DNA of 64,000 bases from positions 23,831,001-23,895,000 of the forward strand of contig OX335645.2 of assembly GCA_946894095.1 (NCBI GenBank), in the 5' to 3' direction. A program made the translations under genes and the position numbers. This document shows positions 34,301 to 46,088 of the stretch, one piece after another. Below the pieces are notes generated by a model. That model was given only the letters and a program-made list of their open reading frames with translations, searched no databases and was not told the DNA's origin. Every line of letters starts with the position of its first letter. Position 1 is the first letter of the stretch. Source of the DNA: Incurvaria masculella. Taxonomy: Eukaryota; Arthropoda; Insecta; Lepidoptera; Incurvariidae.

Positions 34301-37300
34301 GTTGCAGAGAGAAAGAGACGCAAAAAAAGATTGTAAGTACATTTTGAGACAAGTTCAAACTAGTATCATGTATCATACAAACTTGTATTAGTTTGACACA
34401 CACTTCCTCATGAATTGGTTTGTTTAGTTATGTTTCAGTTACTGTAACTCTTTCGTTGGTATACAGATTTAATGTTTGTGTTAGTTAGCAGCAATGTGCT
34501 TTGAAGCAAAACAGTATAACAGAGATTTTTCGAAAGATTAATTAATTCACATTATGAATATGCAAACGAAAGTACCTCTAAACGTTTGTCATTGTTAAAG
34601 AATAGCAGTTAATAAATAATAATTGTCAACCCTTAATAATTCGAAGTTTTCATTATTTTATCTCAAAAATTTCGAACCATTTGATATTTCAAACACTCGA
34701 TAATTTGTATTATTTTAATAGTCCCTCGAGTTTCGATTTAACGAGAGTCTACAGTATTTACTTATGGGGAATCCTCTATCTATATATCAATATTATACGT
34801 ACACTTAAAACTAGATCGATTGAATATATGATTGACCGAATTTGAGAGCATAATTTATACGTAAATGTGGATGGGAGCTAATCCAAGTGTTATCAAAACA
34901 GTCGAGATTTTTGCAGTGTTTTAAACATGCTGTGTAGATTAAATAAAAAGTATGAAAATAAACTTTCAGTAATTAGTTAGCAGATATAGCCTAGAAAAAC
35001 AGAAAAGACCTCACATGGAATCAATAAGGAAATCCGTAAGTACAGCTATAGGCTGCCCCTCTGCGGGCGAGTGCTCGTACGTGAGACCTGTCACGCCATC
35101 TGCACCCACGATGAACTGGACAAAACCATTATAACATAAGATGCCGTCCATTCGTACCGGTCCGGCAAAATCTCACCATATCTCCTTTAAAGGCAGTAAA
35201 ATATTTAACAAAACGTAGACAGTACAGGTAAAATAGTGATTAAATACTAAAGACTAACCTAACCTAACCATGTCAAACAAAATCGAATGTAAAGAAAAAA
35301 AACAAAAAAAAAACAAAAATTGTTTTTAAAAACCACTTAGCAACTAAATTTATCAAGTTAAACACTGGATTTAGACGCATCAGCATATGCTGCCTGTCTA
35401 AAACTTATAAATAAATAAATTTGACATATGTTGCATATAACAATAACACGTCGTTTGACAGTTAGCATGGTACGAAATGCAACTAATCGTCAGATTTAAT
35501 CACTCTCTTGCCTGTTCACCTGCTACTCACCTGGCGACTTGATTTACATGGTAACCCCCCAAGTCCCTGAGGGACAAGCAACAAGATTCTTAAATTAATC
35601 TATGGCGCAATATATTTTAAAATATTTTGTGGCAATCCTGGAGCTAGCGCCAGTGCCGCACATGAATTCCTCATATTTTTGCCCCGACTTCGTATAGAAG
35701 CGTATGATTTAGACATATAAACAGTTTCATTTATTAAAAAAAAACCTGTATCGTCTTGTCGAACCAGCGGTTGCCGCCGTTGCCGCGCGCGCCGCCGCCG
35801 TGTATGGTCTGCGCCGCGGCGACAGTCTGCCGCGCGCTCTTGTCGCCGCGCGACCACACGCCGCACGCCTCGTCCAAGCAGAGCACCATCAGGCTGCGCT
35901 CGATGTCGACCAGGCTCTCCTTGTTCTTTGGGTCTGTGAAATTTAGTTGTTAAAAACATTAAAAAAATTTGGTGTTATTTAAATCATTACAGATAAGTAA
36001 TTAAGTAAAGTATTTCAGAAAAAATATTAAATTACAAATTAGAAACTTTACTATAAGGACCTGCCTTATTATCATTGACCCTAGACAATGACCCTACTCG
36101 CTATACAAGCCTGCATAAGCTAACTGTAGTAGTACGAGAGCCGACGCCCAAAATGCTTGCGTCATAGCAATACAACCAAAACCGCTTCAAACTGAACCCG
36201 AAAATCGCAATATCAAATATATTCCATGTATCGTCTCAACTAGGGAATGCAATCCCGATCCCGCGGGATCCCGATCTCGCGAGATCTCGTGTAATTTTTC
36301 GGGATCAATCACGACGCATCATATGACGAGATCCCGTTCGAGATTGACGGGATTGGGCGGCAGTGGTCAGCGACGCTACACCCGTCCACTCGGGGCGCAA
36401 GCGGCGCGCTGACTGAGGGCCGCGAGCGGCAGGAATGCCAAATAGCGTTAGAGACCTATTCCGACTATTTCCGAATATTAGCGACAGGTGACGAGTGGGA
36501 CAGATAATATAGAACTGTGTCGAGCAAGTGAGAAAGAAGTATATGCGCGTGGAGAGGCAATCATTTGTTTGTTTACGTCCGTCATTGTTTTAGTTGTGCA
36601 ATTGTAGTGATTACTTTTTCATTTTCAAAATCACTCGTAGGTAACTACTTTCTAATTCCCTTGAAATATGCTTATTGTTTTGATTACCTAATTTACCTAT
36701 GTTAATTTCCTTAAAACCTGATAATTATTTAGTTGGTAAGATTAAAGAATAAAGGTTTTTATTTTCTTTCGAGTAATATGTTATTTTAGTTAACCTCAAC
36801 ATCACAAACAAGCAGTTATTGACTTTTTCAATCATCCGAATTTAACTTTTTTTTTTAACTAGACGGGATCCCGAAAAATCCGGGATCTCGAATTTGCAAT
36901 CTCGAGTCGGGATTGCATTCCCTAGTCTCAACTAACCCAATTTTCAAAATTGGACCCAACTGTACCATAGCCATCTGTCTGATTTTCACAAGTATGGACT
37001 CTCCTACTATAGACTACTAGGTCCTCTTTATGAACTTTTGGTATTTTCACCTCCTTGTACGTCCAACCCATGCATACGATACATATTGATGCAGCCTATT
37101 ACCTTTAGCGAGCGCGTTGTAAGCCTTGCCCCAAGTGTTGCGGTTCTCGGAGGTGAGCACTCCGACGGGTGTGGCGGCGGAGGTGGAGGCGTCGACCACC
37201 GCTTGCAGCTGCCGCACCGTCTGCTCTTCATTGAGCATCACTCCGTCTGAGCCGAACATGTCCACATGGAATATCTGAAATGGTATCAATATGTAGAATG

Positions 37301-40300
37301 CATTATTGAAAGTTATGTCTGTGTACCACCTAAATATTCTATGGTTTTTTTGCTCTTATTTTCGAATTAAGTGAGTCAGAAAATGAGAGTTCATGAGTAA
37401 AGTAGCGCTGATTGGGAAATAGTTTTGGGATTATATCTTTGCTGCTTATGACATCAGTAAAACGCACACATTATCTGCAGTTAAACATTATTGTATTTCC
37501 TGTGTTGTTAGGCAAATATTATAAACCTATATTAGGTACGTTTTACTACAATAATTAATCTCTTCTCACGGAACATGTTTTAGCCATAGTTCATAGTTCA
37601 TTTATTTGATAGATTTTTCTACACGTCACAATTATTTTAATTAGCAATTTCAGAACAAGTATCATTATTTAAAATAGGTACAGTACATGGCATAGCAGGA
37701 CAATGTGAGTATGTGGAAACGACATGCTTTGTTAAAGTATATTCAACACACATAAGAGACAGCCATCAAAAGGAAAGTCACTTAATACTGTGAAAGGGTA
37801 AGCAAATTACTTTTTTTTCATGTAAAGATATCCACTGAAAGTAATGAAAAATTATATTTAGGCATATTCCTGTCTATAATAAATAAATAAATTGCCAATT
37901 AAATTTATTTATTGCACAGCCAAAATTTAATGTATTTTTTGCTTAGAATAGGGCCACCAAATTCAAGAACGGAAGGAAGATTATCTTTCGAGATTTGTCA
38001 TTACACAATTTTGTGGATGGAAAAACATTAAAATCACTCAATTCAAATAAACGAGTTTGCATTAATCAATCCTCACATGGTTTTTGTGAATTACAGTAAT
38101 GTAGTTGGAGTTGTTGTATGAAATAGTGTCCCGGGTCAGTCCGGGAATTCGGCATGTGCCGAACACTTTTTTGTACTGAGACATATCCAGGGGCGCTTTA
38201 CCCATCTTCTCGACTGCTATGGCATCTCTGAAACAAGAAAAACGAATTACAAACAGCTATCACTGCAACCATTTTGCAATACAACAGTAGACATGTGGAC
38301 TCATTCATTTTTTTTTGTATGTTTAATTTTGCGATCAGTCGTTTGCCTATGAGCAGATGTGATGAGTGATAAGTTGGCATTGAGAGTAGGATTTCCCAGT
38401 GGAGATGTCTCATTATTTATTTTTGACTTTCTAGAAGCTATGGTCTTGGAGAATTTTGAGCCGTTTGAGGCGGTCAATTGAATCTGGTATTGTTAGCTTT
38501 GCAGCCAGTGGATTTGCGTGGATTTTCAGTCTATTCTGGTATCTCTCACAGCAAGTTTTGATCTCGTCCTTGACTGTGTGGATGTGGAGGTATTCAGACT
38601 CATTCATAGGATTACAGAAGGACCCTAATTTACCTTATTTCTTTTAGAACGTAGGAAAATAAATCAACGTACATGCTTTACTCACTTATCGATCATGAGC
38701 TTGTAATCAAGCGCAGCGATGATGGTCTGCGCTGCGTACCGCAGCTGCTCGGTTCGGTCGGCAAACTTGCGCAGCGGGAACACGAGGCCCGGGTTGGAGT
38801 ACACCACCACCGGCCAACGGAAGTCGAGGTACGCGGAGTGCAGCCACCAGTCCTCGAGCCAATTCGTGTGCTTTTTCGCCCGCTGCTCGAGCAGACTCTA
38901 CAATCGGAATAGCCGATGGATTAAAAACAGTAATGGGAATCCTGTTTTGAATGTACACACGTATGAACAGACAGAACAATGGACGAGGCCTAGGAGTTTG
39001 GGCTGCTCGAACCTAGGAAGGGTTAGGTGATACACGCTCTCGTTTTAAATAAGCATTCCTTAAACACAAATGCTTACAGTGAAAGAAATCATCTTGGAAA
39101 ACCTACTACTTTGGTAATGTTAAGGTCCCTTTTTTGTGCTGTTACAATGGACAAACTTCTTTGAACGAAACGAGGACGAAATTAGTGAACAACTGGGTCC
39201 CCGCAGGGTACCTAAGTACTGAATATTTGGTGCTCGGGAGCCAGGAATGGCACCAATAATGTTTTTTTATTTTGTTTGTTTTACAAAATATAAATTTAAT
39301 TTTGGGATAAAAGACATAGTGAGTTATATACCTTGTTGCTTGTACCTTGCATACAGTGTTGTCATCTTTCATGCTCGATAGAAACATGTAATGAGATCCA
39401 ACTATGTGTGGGCACACGATAAATACATTGACACACTGTTATTTTGTGATGAATGTGCAGAAGGTCTTTAAATTTATACACAAACATTGTGCTTATACAC
39501 GGTCCTACTACAAATAAGGTCGGTTTTCCTCATGAGATGCAATTGTTATGAACGAAAAAAAAAATTAACAAAAAAAATAACCGACTTCAAAGAAAAAGCA
39601 CTAAAAAGTAAAAAATAATTTCCATTTTTGTAGTTATGATTTCTGTTATTTTTTGAGTCGGCGTCAGCCGGGCACGCGCTGCGCCAATCAAGAGAACCTA
39701 ACCTAACCTAACCTTGGCTTTTTTTGTAATTTTTTTTTATTTGTTTATTTTTAGTGAATCTGAAGTACACTTACTAATTTGTACACGTCCTTTCCAATAA
39801 AAAAAGAATCATCGAAATCGGTTGGCGTTATATTGAGTTATTCGTCCATTTGTCGCGCACATCTTAATACAAATTTAAGACTTTTATGATTTTCTCATGG
39901 ATATCATTGTCAGAACTTAACCAAATTAAAATGGGACCACTTGGGAAGCACTAGCTATCATTTAAAAAAATAATCATCAAAATCGGTTCACCCAGGCAAA
40001 AGTTATGAGGTAACAAACATAAAAAAAATACAAAAAAAAAAAACATACAGACGAATTGATAACCTCCTCCTTTTTTTGAAGTCGGTTAAAAAGAACAGCA
40101 AAACGTGTAAGCGTACTTGAAGCTTTTGGCCGACGCCGCCGGCGGCACCAAACTCCTTCACAAGCGCCGCCGTCGCGGCGAACTCCTCAGCAGTGAGGTG
40201 CGGCTGCACAGTCTCCAGGTACTTGCTGAGCGTGTCCGGCAGGCGGGGCACGGGCAGGCGCGGCAGGGGCGAGGGATCGCTGGAGGCGGACACCGCTGAT

Positions 40301-42467
40301 GCGACCGCCCGCAGAGAGCCCCGTGGCTGCAGCAGCACGCTTCGGAAACCATACTGCAACATGTCACGTTAGTGCGAGTTGCATAAATTATTTGTTTTTC
40401 GGTTTAAACACAATTTTCAAAATAACTAATATAGTAAAAGAATTCTCTCAATATCATGAATTTTTAAAGATCACACATATTCAAACTTCTATAAAAAATT
40501 ACTTATCTAAAATGAAATTATGTGCTTACCTACAGACTTATCCTTGGCTTGAAAAGTCTAGTATACCAATTGATTTTAAAATATTAGACACAAATCCAAG
40601 CACATAGGAATTTTTTATGTGCACGGTTGCAGTAGAAATCAGATTTCTTCATATTTTTTTATTATTAGTTTTAAGTGGCAATGGTGTTAGTGAAGCTAAC
40701 CTTATGGTCCTGAGCACTGTCACTGTTACTGGCCGGCAATGCTGTAATTTGGCTTCGAATTTGGTCGTAACTTCGCTGGTCTATGATATTTATGTTAACT
40801 ATTTTTTTCTGTATGTATTCGCCTGTTTGTTACGCAAATAAAATAAAATAAAAAAACAATGAAATTACATTTTAATTATATACCCATCTTTTATGTAATA
40901 TTATTGTTGTAAGCAATATTCTGAGTAATCCTATTAAAAAATATATCCATAAATTGGACTTAACAAATGCTGGAAGTCGACATGTCTGTCATTTGGATTG
41001 TCAGAGAAATGTTTTCCAATTTAAGAAAAACAAAAATACTTTTAGAGCAATTGATTGAAAGTGTTGTAGCGGCTTGTCGGTAAACACTGAACCCACCACT
41101 CCAACACCCGCCGCTCACTCTCAAAGATTTGCCTCGCAAACGTTTGACCGTCGGCATGTTTCATTTAAATTTTTCTTTATATTGAAAATAATAAAATGTT
41201 CATTACATTTTGACTTCTTTAAGGGATTTTGTAGATGTAATTTACAACCTTTTAATTATTAACATCATAAAACACACAGTAAAAACAGTAAATGGCAGAA
41301 GTATTTCTCTTAGGGCCTTTACAACCTACTGCTGAAGGTTGCTTAATCGCCACATATTAAGGGCCTTTCTTAGCAGCTTGCAATCAATTACACTACAAGA
41401 TAATGAGCACTTTAGTAATAAAGGACCTTTAAGTATTGATTAAAATAAATCAGCACTTGGTTGGGCTTATTGTTCAGTATTGAAATAATAACTAAGAGCA
41501 AACTTCCTAATAAATTTTACCAAATTGATTTCTCAGTTTTTATACATTATTTGTATTATGTAGAATAAATTAACGAAGCAACATATTATTATTACTGTAT
41601 TATGTGCGCGATATCCGAATAGCTTATTTCCTTTATCACACTCGTCGAATTAGTGATGACGCAGCTACTAGAGCGTAGAGTTGGTAAATAGTATTTTATT
41701 TAAAATTTATTTTATTAACAACAATCATTAATCATATGAATAAGTTTTGAATGTGATTAGATAGGTTCTTAAGACAGCACTCAGAATTCCTGAGCGGAAT
41801 ATATTTAAAATTACCAGCAGCTCAACTACATACAAAGTCCCGATTTCGTGCACCTGTGCACATTTCGCTTGTATGGGCTCAAAGCTAGTTTCGCAGTGCT
41901 GAACTGTCGCGAATGGTCCTTCGAAGTCATCTTTTTAATAATACCAGAACCAGCAGTTCTTCACCAATATTTAAGTGACAACCCCGACACTCGATGAAGT
42001 GAAGGTATTTATCTGAAATATCGCCTGACTGCTGATGCCTCGGTCGCACCGCTATAGGTATATCTATTGTAGTTCCTGCGCTGTCAGTTGCACTCAGGTC
42101 CTCTTATTCGTATTGATCAGTTTATTCCGTGTCCTTACGGCTGATACTAACCAACACCTAAAAACTCCTTAAATACATATAAAACAATCATTCATGTTTT
42201 ATATGTAACCTTTTTTTGATCATATTAACATGTTCACGTTAACAGACACTTCAGAAAGGTATCGATAAATATGATTCCAAAGTATATTCCATCACAAGAA
42301 TACACTGTAGTTTTAGTGACAATGCATAGCGTAAACATCATGTAAACAAGATTGTATTATTCTGTGAATGTGACAAGGTTTAATCCTATTGTGATATGGC
42401 GCATGTAATAATAAATGAATGCAATACATACAATTTCACGCGAAAATGCTCCGACCCTTTTCCACAT
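28324..42467 (-). CDS. CRAT: Carnitine O-acetyltransferase (12 coding exons)
   Basis: Coding exons on the minus strand: 42467-42432, 40353-40117, 38897-38686, 38227-38077, 37274-37103, 35933-35746, 35115-35015, 33984-33862, 32227-32105, 31586-31391, 30064-29927 and 28533-28324. All have GT-AG borders, and phases agree throughout, giving 628 aa (vertebrate CRAT is about 626). The enzyme moves acetyl groups between CoA and carnitine. Family marks are PRLPVPRLPDTLSKYLETVQP near the start, GNRWFDKTIQ, the catalytic His in TIHGGG (His314), the CoA-binding block YGKDFIKSQKLSPD, and the STS motif in RISTSQ (556-558). The N-terminus MWKRVGAFSREIYGFRS is basic and amphipathic, as expected for mitochondrial import. 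The last three residues are SKL, a peroxisomal signal. AATAAA (minus) lies at 28206-28201. Several introns hold transposons, all outside the exons. Confidence 0.95.
28555..28665 (+). repeat. Interspersed repeat (gtttgcgtccactgctggac family), second copy
   Basis: Near-identical to 22555-22680, including the cagcgtgtttgcgtccactg start and a gcggtacggaaccaccgc end. It lies in the last intron of CRAT. Confidence 0.7.
30890..31030. repeat. About 130-bp interspersed repeat, other copy at 58968-59102
   Basis: Both copies start ccctacgttccgaaatgc and end cgatatcaaatcggaacgaa with only a few differences. This copy lies in a CRAT intron, the other between NTMT1 and RPP30. Confidence 0.85.
32836..33385. 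mobile_element. TTAA MITE with ggtggcccaacccg ends, uninterrupted copy
   Basis: The ends TTAAGGTGGCCCATCCCG and CGGGTTGGGCCGCCTTAA are inverted repeats with TTAA at both borders, as in piggyBac-type insertions. It is 550 bp long, non-coding, and lies in a CRAT intron. The second copy at 60856-61715 carries an extra insert. Confidence 0.85.
33496..33838 (+). repeat. (CCGT)n-bearing interspersed repeat, copy 4
   Basis: It has the intact head (agggttccgtacccaaaggg), a long CCGT/CTGT microsatellite at 33547-33623 and the tail gagtccgactTgcacttggccgg. Its tail ends within 25 bp of CRAT exon 33984-33862. Confidence 0.9.
34095..34754. mobile_element. Pogo/Tigger-like non-autonomous element
   Basis: The left end cagtcgactctcgttaattc and the right end gatttaacgagagtctacag are imperfect inverted repeats bounded by TA on both sides. 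The interior repeats phrases such as ataattcgaac and cgataattcg. The actctcgttaattcgaa-type end is typical of insect pogo-like elements. No transposase is present. Confidence 0.6.
36233..36932. mobile_element. Non-autonomous hAT-like element with perfect 8-bp TSD
   Basis: The 684-bp element (36241-36924) has ends tagggaatgcaatcccga and tcgggattgcattcccta and is flanked on both sides by gtctcaac. An 8-bp duplication is the hAT signature. Inner sub-terminal palindromes (gatcccgcgggatcccgat; gatctcgcgagatc) extend the structure. No transposase frame is present. It lies in a CRAT intron. Confidence 0.9.
39579..40090. mobile_element. Element with aaccgacttcaaa terminal inverted repeats, copy 1
   Basis: The left end taaccgacttcaaagaaaa is the inverse of the right end tttgaagtcggtta. 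The centre contains gagtcggcgtcagccgggca and an aacctaacctaacc stretch. The related element at 56111-56750 interrupts a mariner. It is non-coding and about 510 bp, in a CRAT intron. Confidence 0.75.
41312..41445. repeat. Interspersed repeat, inverted partner of 26617-26745
   Basis: It reads ggcctttacaacctactgct ... ttagtaataaaggaccttt, the reverse complement of the other copy with scattered changes. Confidence 0.75.
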
Positions 42468-43422
42468 CTTTTTATCTTCTAAGAATCTGAAAAAATCATA
42501 TTGTAAATAATCAATAAATGAGAGGAATTCAATTCAAATCCATTACGCGCTAAATTAGACTGCGCATGTCATCAGCAGATACGTTCATCTATCTGACGGG
42601 ATACATCTTGGACATATTTAATAGGTTACATAAAATGTATGCTGGGAGAGAAGAGGTTGTTTGAAGACAATTAATCAGCGATATAAATGGGAAAATTGGG
42701 TAAAGGACCTTGGAATGTGTCACCGATTTGCGAACAAGGCAAAATAGTGTTAGCTCTTTCACTCTCGTAGTAAATACCATTGTATTTACCTTTGTCACTC
42801 CGAGGCACTCTGACTCCAGTGGGGCGCACGCGTGCATCTTAACAGTAACATGATTTGACCGAACCAATATTTTACAATGCCATTGCTTTCCATTTTATAT
42901 CGCTTCAATTAATGATTCCTGAATGATCTTCTTACTAACCAGCTGTTGCCAAGGGTTGCCAACTCAGTGGATTTGAAATCCCGTGTTAAAAAAGCTTTAA
43001 AAAAATAATTTATAAACCTTATATTTGCGACACTGCAAGTTCAGGTTGAATTATGGAATAACGGGAGAGTTGGCAAAACTACCAGCACCTGTTTTAATGT
43101 ATATTTTTAAGTCAATAGCTATTGCACATAAAATATGTTGGCTGCCTTATGTAATTTGTATACAGTTACAGGTGTATTCAGAGTGGGCGAAGTAACTTTA
43201 ATCCGCCGGACTAAACCGGTTTTTGTATGGTTAGTTCGATGATAATCTCATACAAATGAATATATATCAATGCTATTTCAAACTGTGCACATTAAAAACA
43301 CTAAAGTCACACACAAAATAGACAAAATACCTACTCTGTTCGTTGATGTGTTATCAAAGTCAAGATAAATAAAAAGTACAAAGGTTAGATGATAAAATGG
43401 TGCATATATTAATAGTACCAAC

Positions 43423-43442
43423 CTTTCAGTTGTGGCAGACAT
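43423..43442 (-). CDS. CRAT: Possible alternative first coding exon of CRAT
   Basis: The minus strand reads ATGTCTGCCACAACTGAAAG and then a gttggt donor. Joined to the next exon at its acceptor (exon 42486-42432, ttttttcag before 42486), the frame stays open and gives MSATTERFLEDKK before the internal start MWKR. This would place an acidic, non-mitochondrial start ahead of the import signal. Both junctions are in phase, but the donor is only moderate and a 20-nt match can arise by chance. Confidence 0.4.
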
Positions 43443-44524
43443 AGGTCCCTACTACCTGCGGTTGGGAAGTATAAATAAAATTAGTGTTAGTCAAGTCAAA
43501 CAAAATCACTCTGCAATGGGAACTACGATAGAAAACAGTGGGTTCTAGTGCAGCTGTTAGCAAGCAAGCCACGTATAAAAACCATATATAAAACTACCTC
43601 TTTAGTTGTACGTGCAACCGTACAACTCTTTCCGACGAAAAAACCCGTTCTCACTCCTTTTCTTTTCAAACTCCCCCCCCCCCCCCCCTACCTCGCTCGC
43701 AAATGTCAAAGTTAACACCACAGAATAAATAATTAGGATTATCGAATTAAGGCCGTGATCCGAATGATGTTAACAGCGATCACGAGAGTATTCGTGCAAA
43801 CACCTGCATTGCATTGCAACACGAGAAGTTCTAGTGTTCGCTTCTGTCAAACTCTATGAAGAAAAGAAAATGTCTACTTTTTTCTACATAGAGTTTGAGA
43901 AAAGCGAACACGACAAGTTATCGCTTTTGGTTTTTAACGCGCTTAACATAAACAAAATTGGATAGGCAGACCTTGCTCCAGCTCCGTGTTCCACTTTGGC
44001 GAGGTGGGGCAAAAAAAGTGATTCCGAGTGATTCCTAACGGTTCAATAGTCAAACAAAAAACCGAGGTCCACTCGTAAAAGCAAAGACGAGAAGTTCTTT
44101 CGCGTCTCGTGATCGCTTCTTTCAAACTCTTTTTTTTAAAAAGTAGGTTATCTACATAGCGTTCGACAAAACCGAACACGAGAAGATCTCAATCTCGCAC
44201 AATCTCAAAGCTCCGTCGCTGGGGATGCAGCTGTGGACCAATATGCCAGAGGCATATGGCGGGTCGGGACATTTAACCTAACCTAACCAAACCAAACCCA
44301 ACCAAACCTCACCTAAATAACATGACATAGGGCCGAGTGCACGAAAGGACAAAAAATCAACGTCAAAGTATGATCAAATACGTCACTTTGTGTGGACGGT
44401 ATGGATGGAACTCTATCCGGATCACTAAAAGTGATGTGTTTGAACATTGATTAACTCAGCCGTCTCTTCGTGCAACCGAGGCTTAACCTTACTTAACCCC
44501 TAATTTACATATCACCATACCCAC

Positions 44525-45205
44525 TTTGGTGACGCGTCTGGGCCCCCAGTTTTTGGCAGCGCATATGCGCCTCTGGTCGTTGGCGACGGATCTGCGGTCC
44601 GGTCGCAGCTCCGTTGCTGGTTATGGAGATATTGGCGATGCATATGTTGGCGATGCAGATATTGGTGAAGGATTTATAGGCACCTCCTTGGCGACGCATT
44701 CGCGGCCCAGCCGCAGCTTCGTCACTGGCGACGGGCCTACGGCCGGGCCGCAGATGCCTCGCCGGCGATGGAGATATTGGCGATGCAGATGTTGGTGATC
44801 CAGATATTGGCGATGGACATATGGACTACCGTGCGAGCAGATTGCACGCAGACTGCACAGTCATTCGGTGCAAAAAGGCGCATGAAATAAATAGCGTTTT
44901 GATGACGGTCAATCAACTCAGTAATACACTCAAAAAAATTGATAGGCTGATCTTGCTCCGATTCCGTGTTCCACTTTGGCGAGGTGGAGAAAAAGAAGTG
45001 ATTGTGTATTAAAGATGGATATATGTCGCAGCTCCTTGGCAACGCATCTGCCGTCCAGCCGCGACGCAACCACACGCAACTGCGGCCGGACCGCAGATGA
45101 GTCGTAGGCGATGGAGATATTGGGTATGCATATGTTGGCGATGCACATATTGGTGATGAAACTTGGCGACGGAGATATTGGCGATGTAGATGCAGGGCAC
45201 CTGCT
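44525..45205 (+). repeat. Degenerate tandem array with gatattggcgatgca sub-repeats
   Basis: Three loosely repeated blocks of about 170-200 bp each hold a GC-rich half (ttggcgacgcat..., ...ccggtcgcagctcc...) followed by a run of 12-18-bp sub-repeats (ggagatattggcgatgcaga). A unique spacer (about 44820-45020) separates the second and third blocks. The sub-repeats are open in one frame as G-D-I-G-D-A-type repeats. Confidence 0.7.
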
Positions 45206-45369
45206 CGAACACAGCCACTGTCACCGACCGAATATTATATTCTGTGGTTCACAATATAATACTGGCCGTCACTGCAGATTATCTAGCTCTTACTTTATAG
45301 AACGATAGCTGACAGCAACCTGAATATTTGCCATATTAAGAATGTTGCCCTACCGCAATCGGAATTTGG

Positions 45370-45810
45370 GGCGAAAATAAAACAGGAAATTATTCACGAA
45401 TGGACCGAACAATGGAAAATGTCCAATACGGGGCGTTGGTAGGCCGAAATAAACTATTTAGTTGGTAAACCACCTTGGTTCAATAAAACGTTACCAAGAA
45501 GAAGAAAATATTATGCAACAATTTGTTGTCTACGTTTCGGACATTGTCTTTTTCAATCCCATCTTTACAGATTAAACCTTATCGACACCGCCGTATGCCC
45601 ACACTGCAACTTAGCTAATCAATCCCTGGACCACCTCTTCTTTCATTGCTGTGCTTTTGATGAGCAAAGAGAAAAACTACATAAATGCTTAGAAATTACA
45701 TACAAAGAAAGATAAAAAATCCCTCTCGACCTGAAAAAGATATTAAGTCAACCGACCAACTTTGAACCCATATTTCTATATATACATGAGACAATAGAAA
45801 ATATTTAACT
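45370..45810 (+). pseudogene. C-terminal LINE fragment (zinc-knuckle region after RNase H)
   Basis: One frame with an internal TAG reads YYATICCLRFGHCLFQSHLY, then CPHCNLANQSLDHLFFHCCAF. The R-R-GH...HL-R ... C-C...DH-FF-C pattern is typical of the end of I/R1-type LINE ORF2. The 5' part is absent. Confidence 0.7.
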
Positions 45811-46088
45811 ACATGACACTCCAGAATGGACTACAATCCATAAGATACAATAAAGAGAAGGCTGTATAGCGAAAGCTTTTGCCTGTCCATTGGATAAACA
45901 AACAAAAAAAATACTGGCCGTCAGCTAGACTTTGAAGAAAACATTTTTGAACTTGAACTTGGAAGCTGTTGGAAGATTTGAAAGTTGGAAGTGTTCTTCT
46001 GCGGATTCTGCAATTTTCTGCAAACTCTAAATACGTTTAAATCGTATCCATATTTCAGTAATTTTGGTGTAAATAAATAATTCTCACA

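Larger units (their letters stand above)
43443..46088. other. Divergent intergenic region between CRAT and PRDX6
   Basis: It contains a 16-base C run at 43673-43688, two copies of a cgtgttccactttggcgagg block (about 43986 and 44966), a degenerate tandem array and a LINE fragment (listed separately). The two genes diverge from it, so both promoters should lie near its edges, but no TATA-Inr pair was recognised. Confidence 0.45.

Noticed and set aside
39698..39714. aacctaacctaacctaacc, a run of the insect telomere unit; also near 35260 and 44275
   Set aside because: Only three to four units each, one of them inside a transposon; not evidence of a telomere or fusion site.
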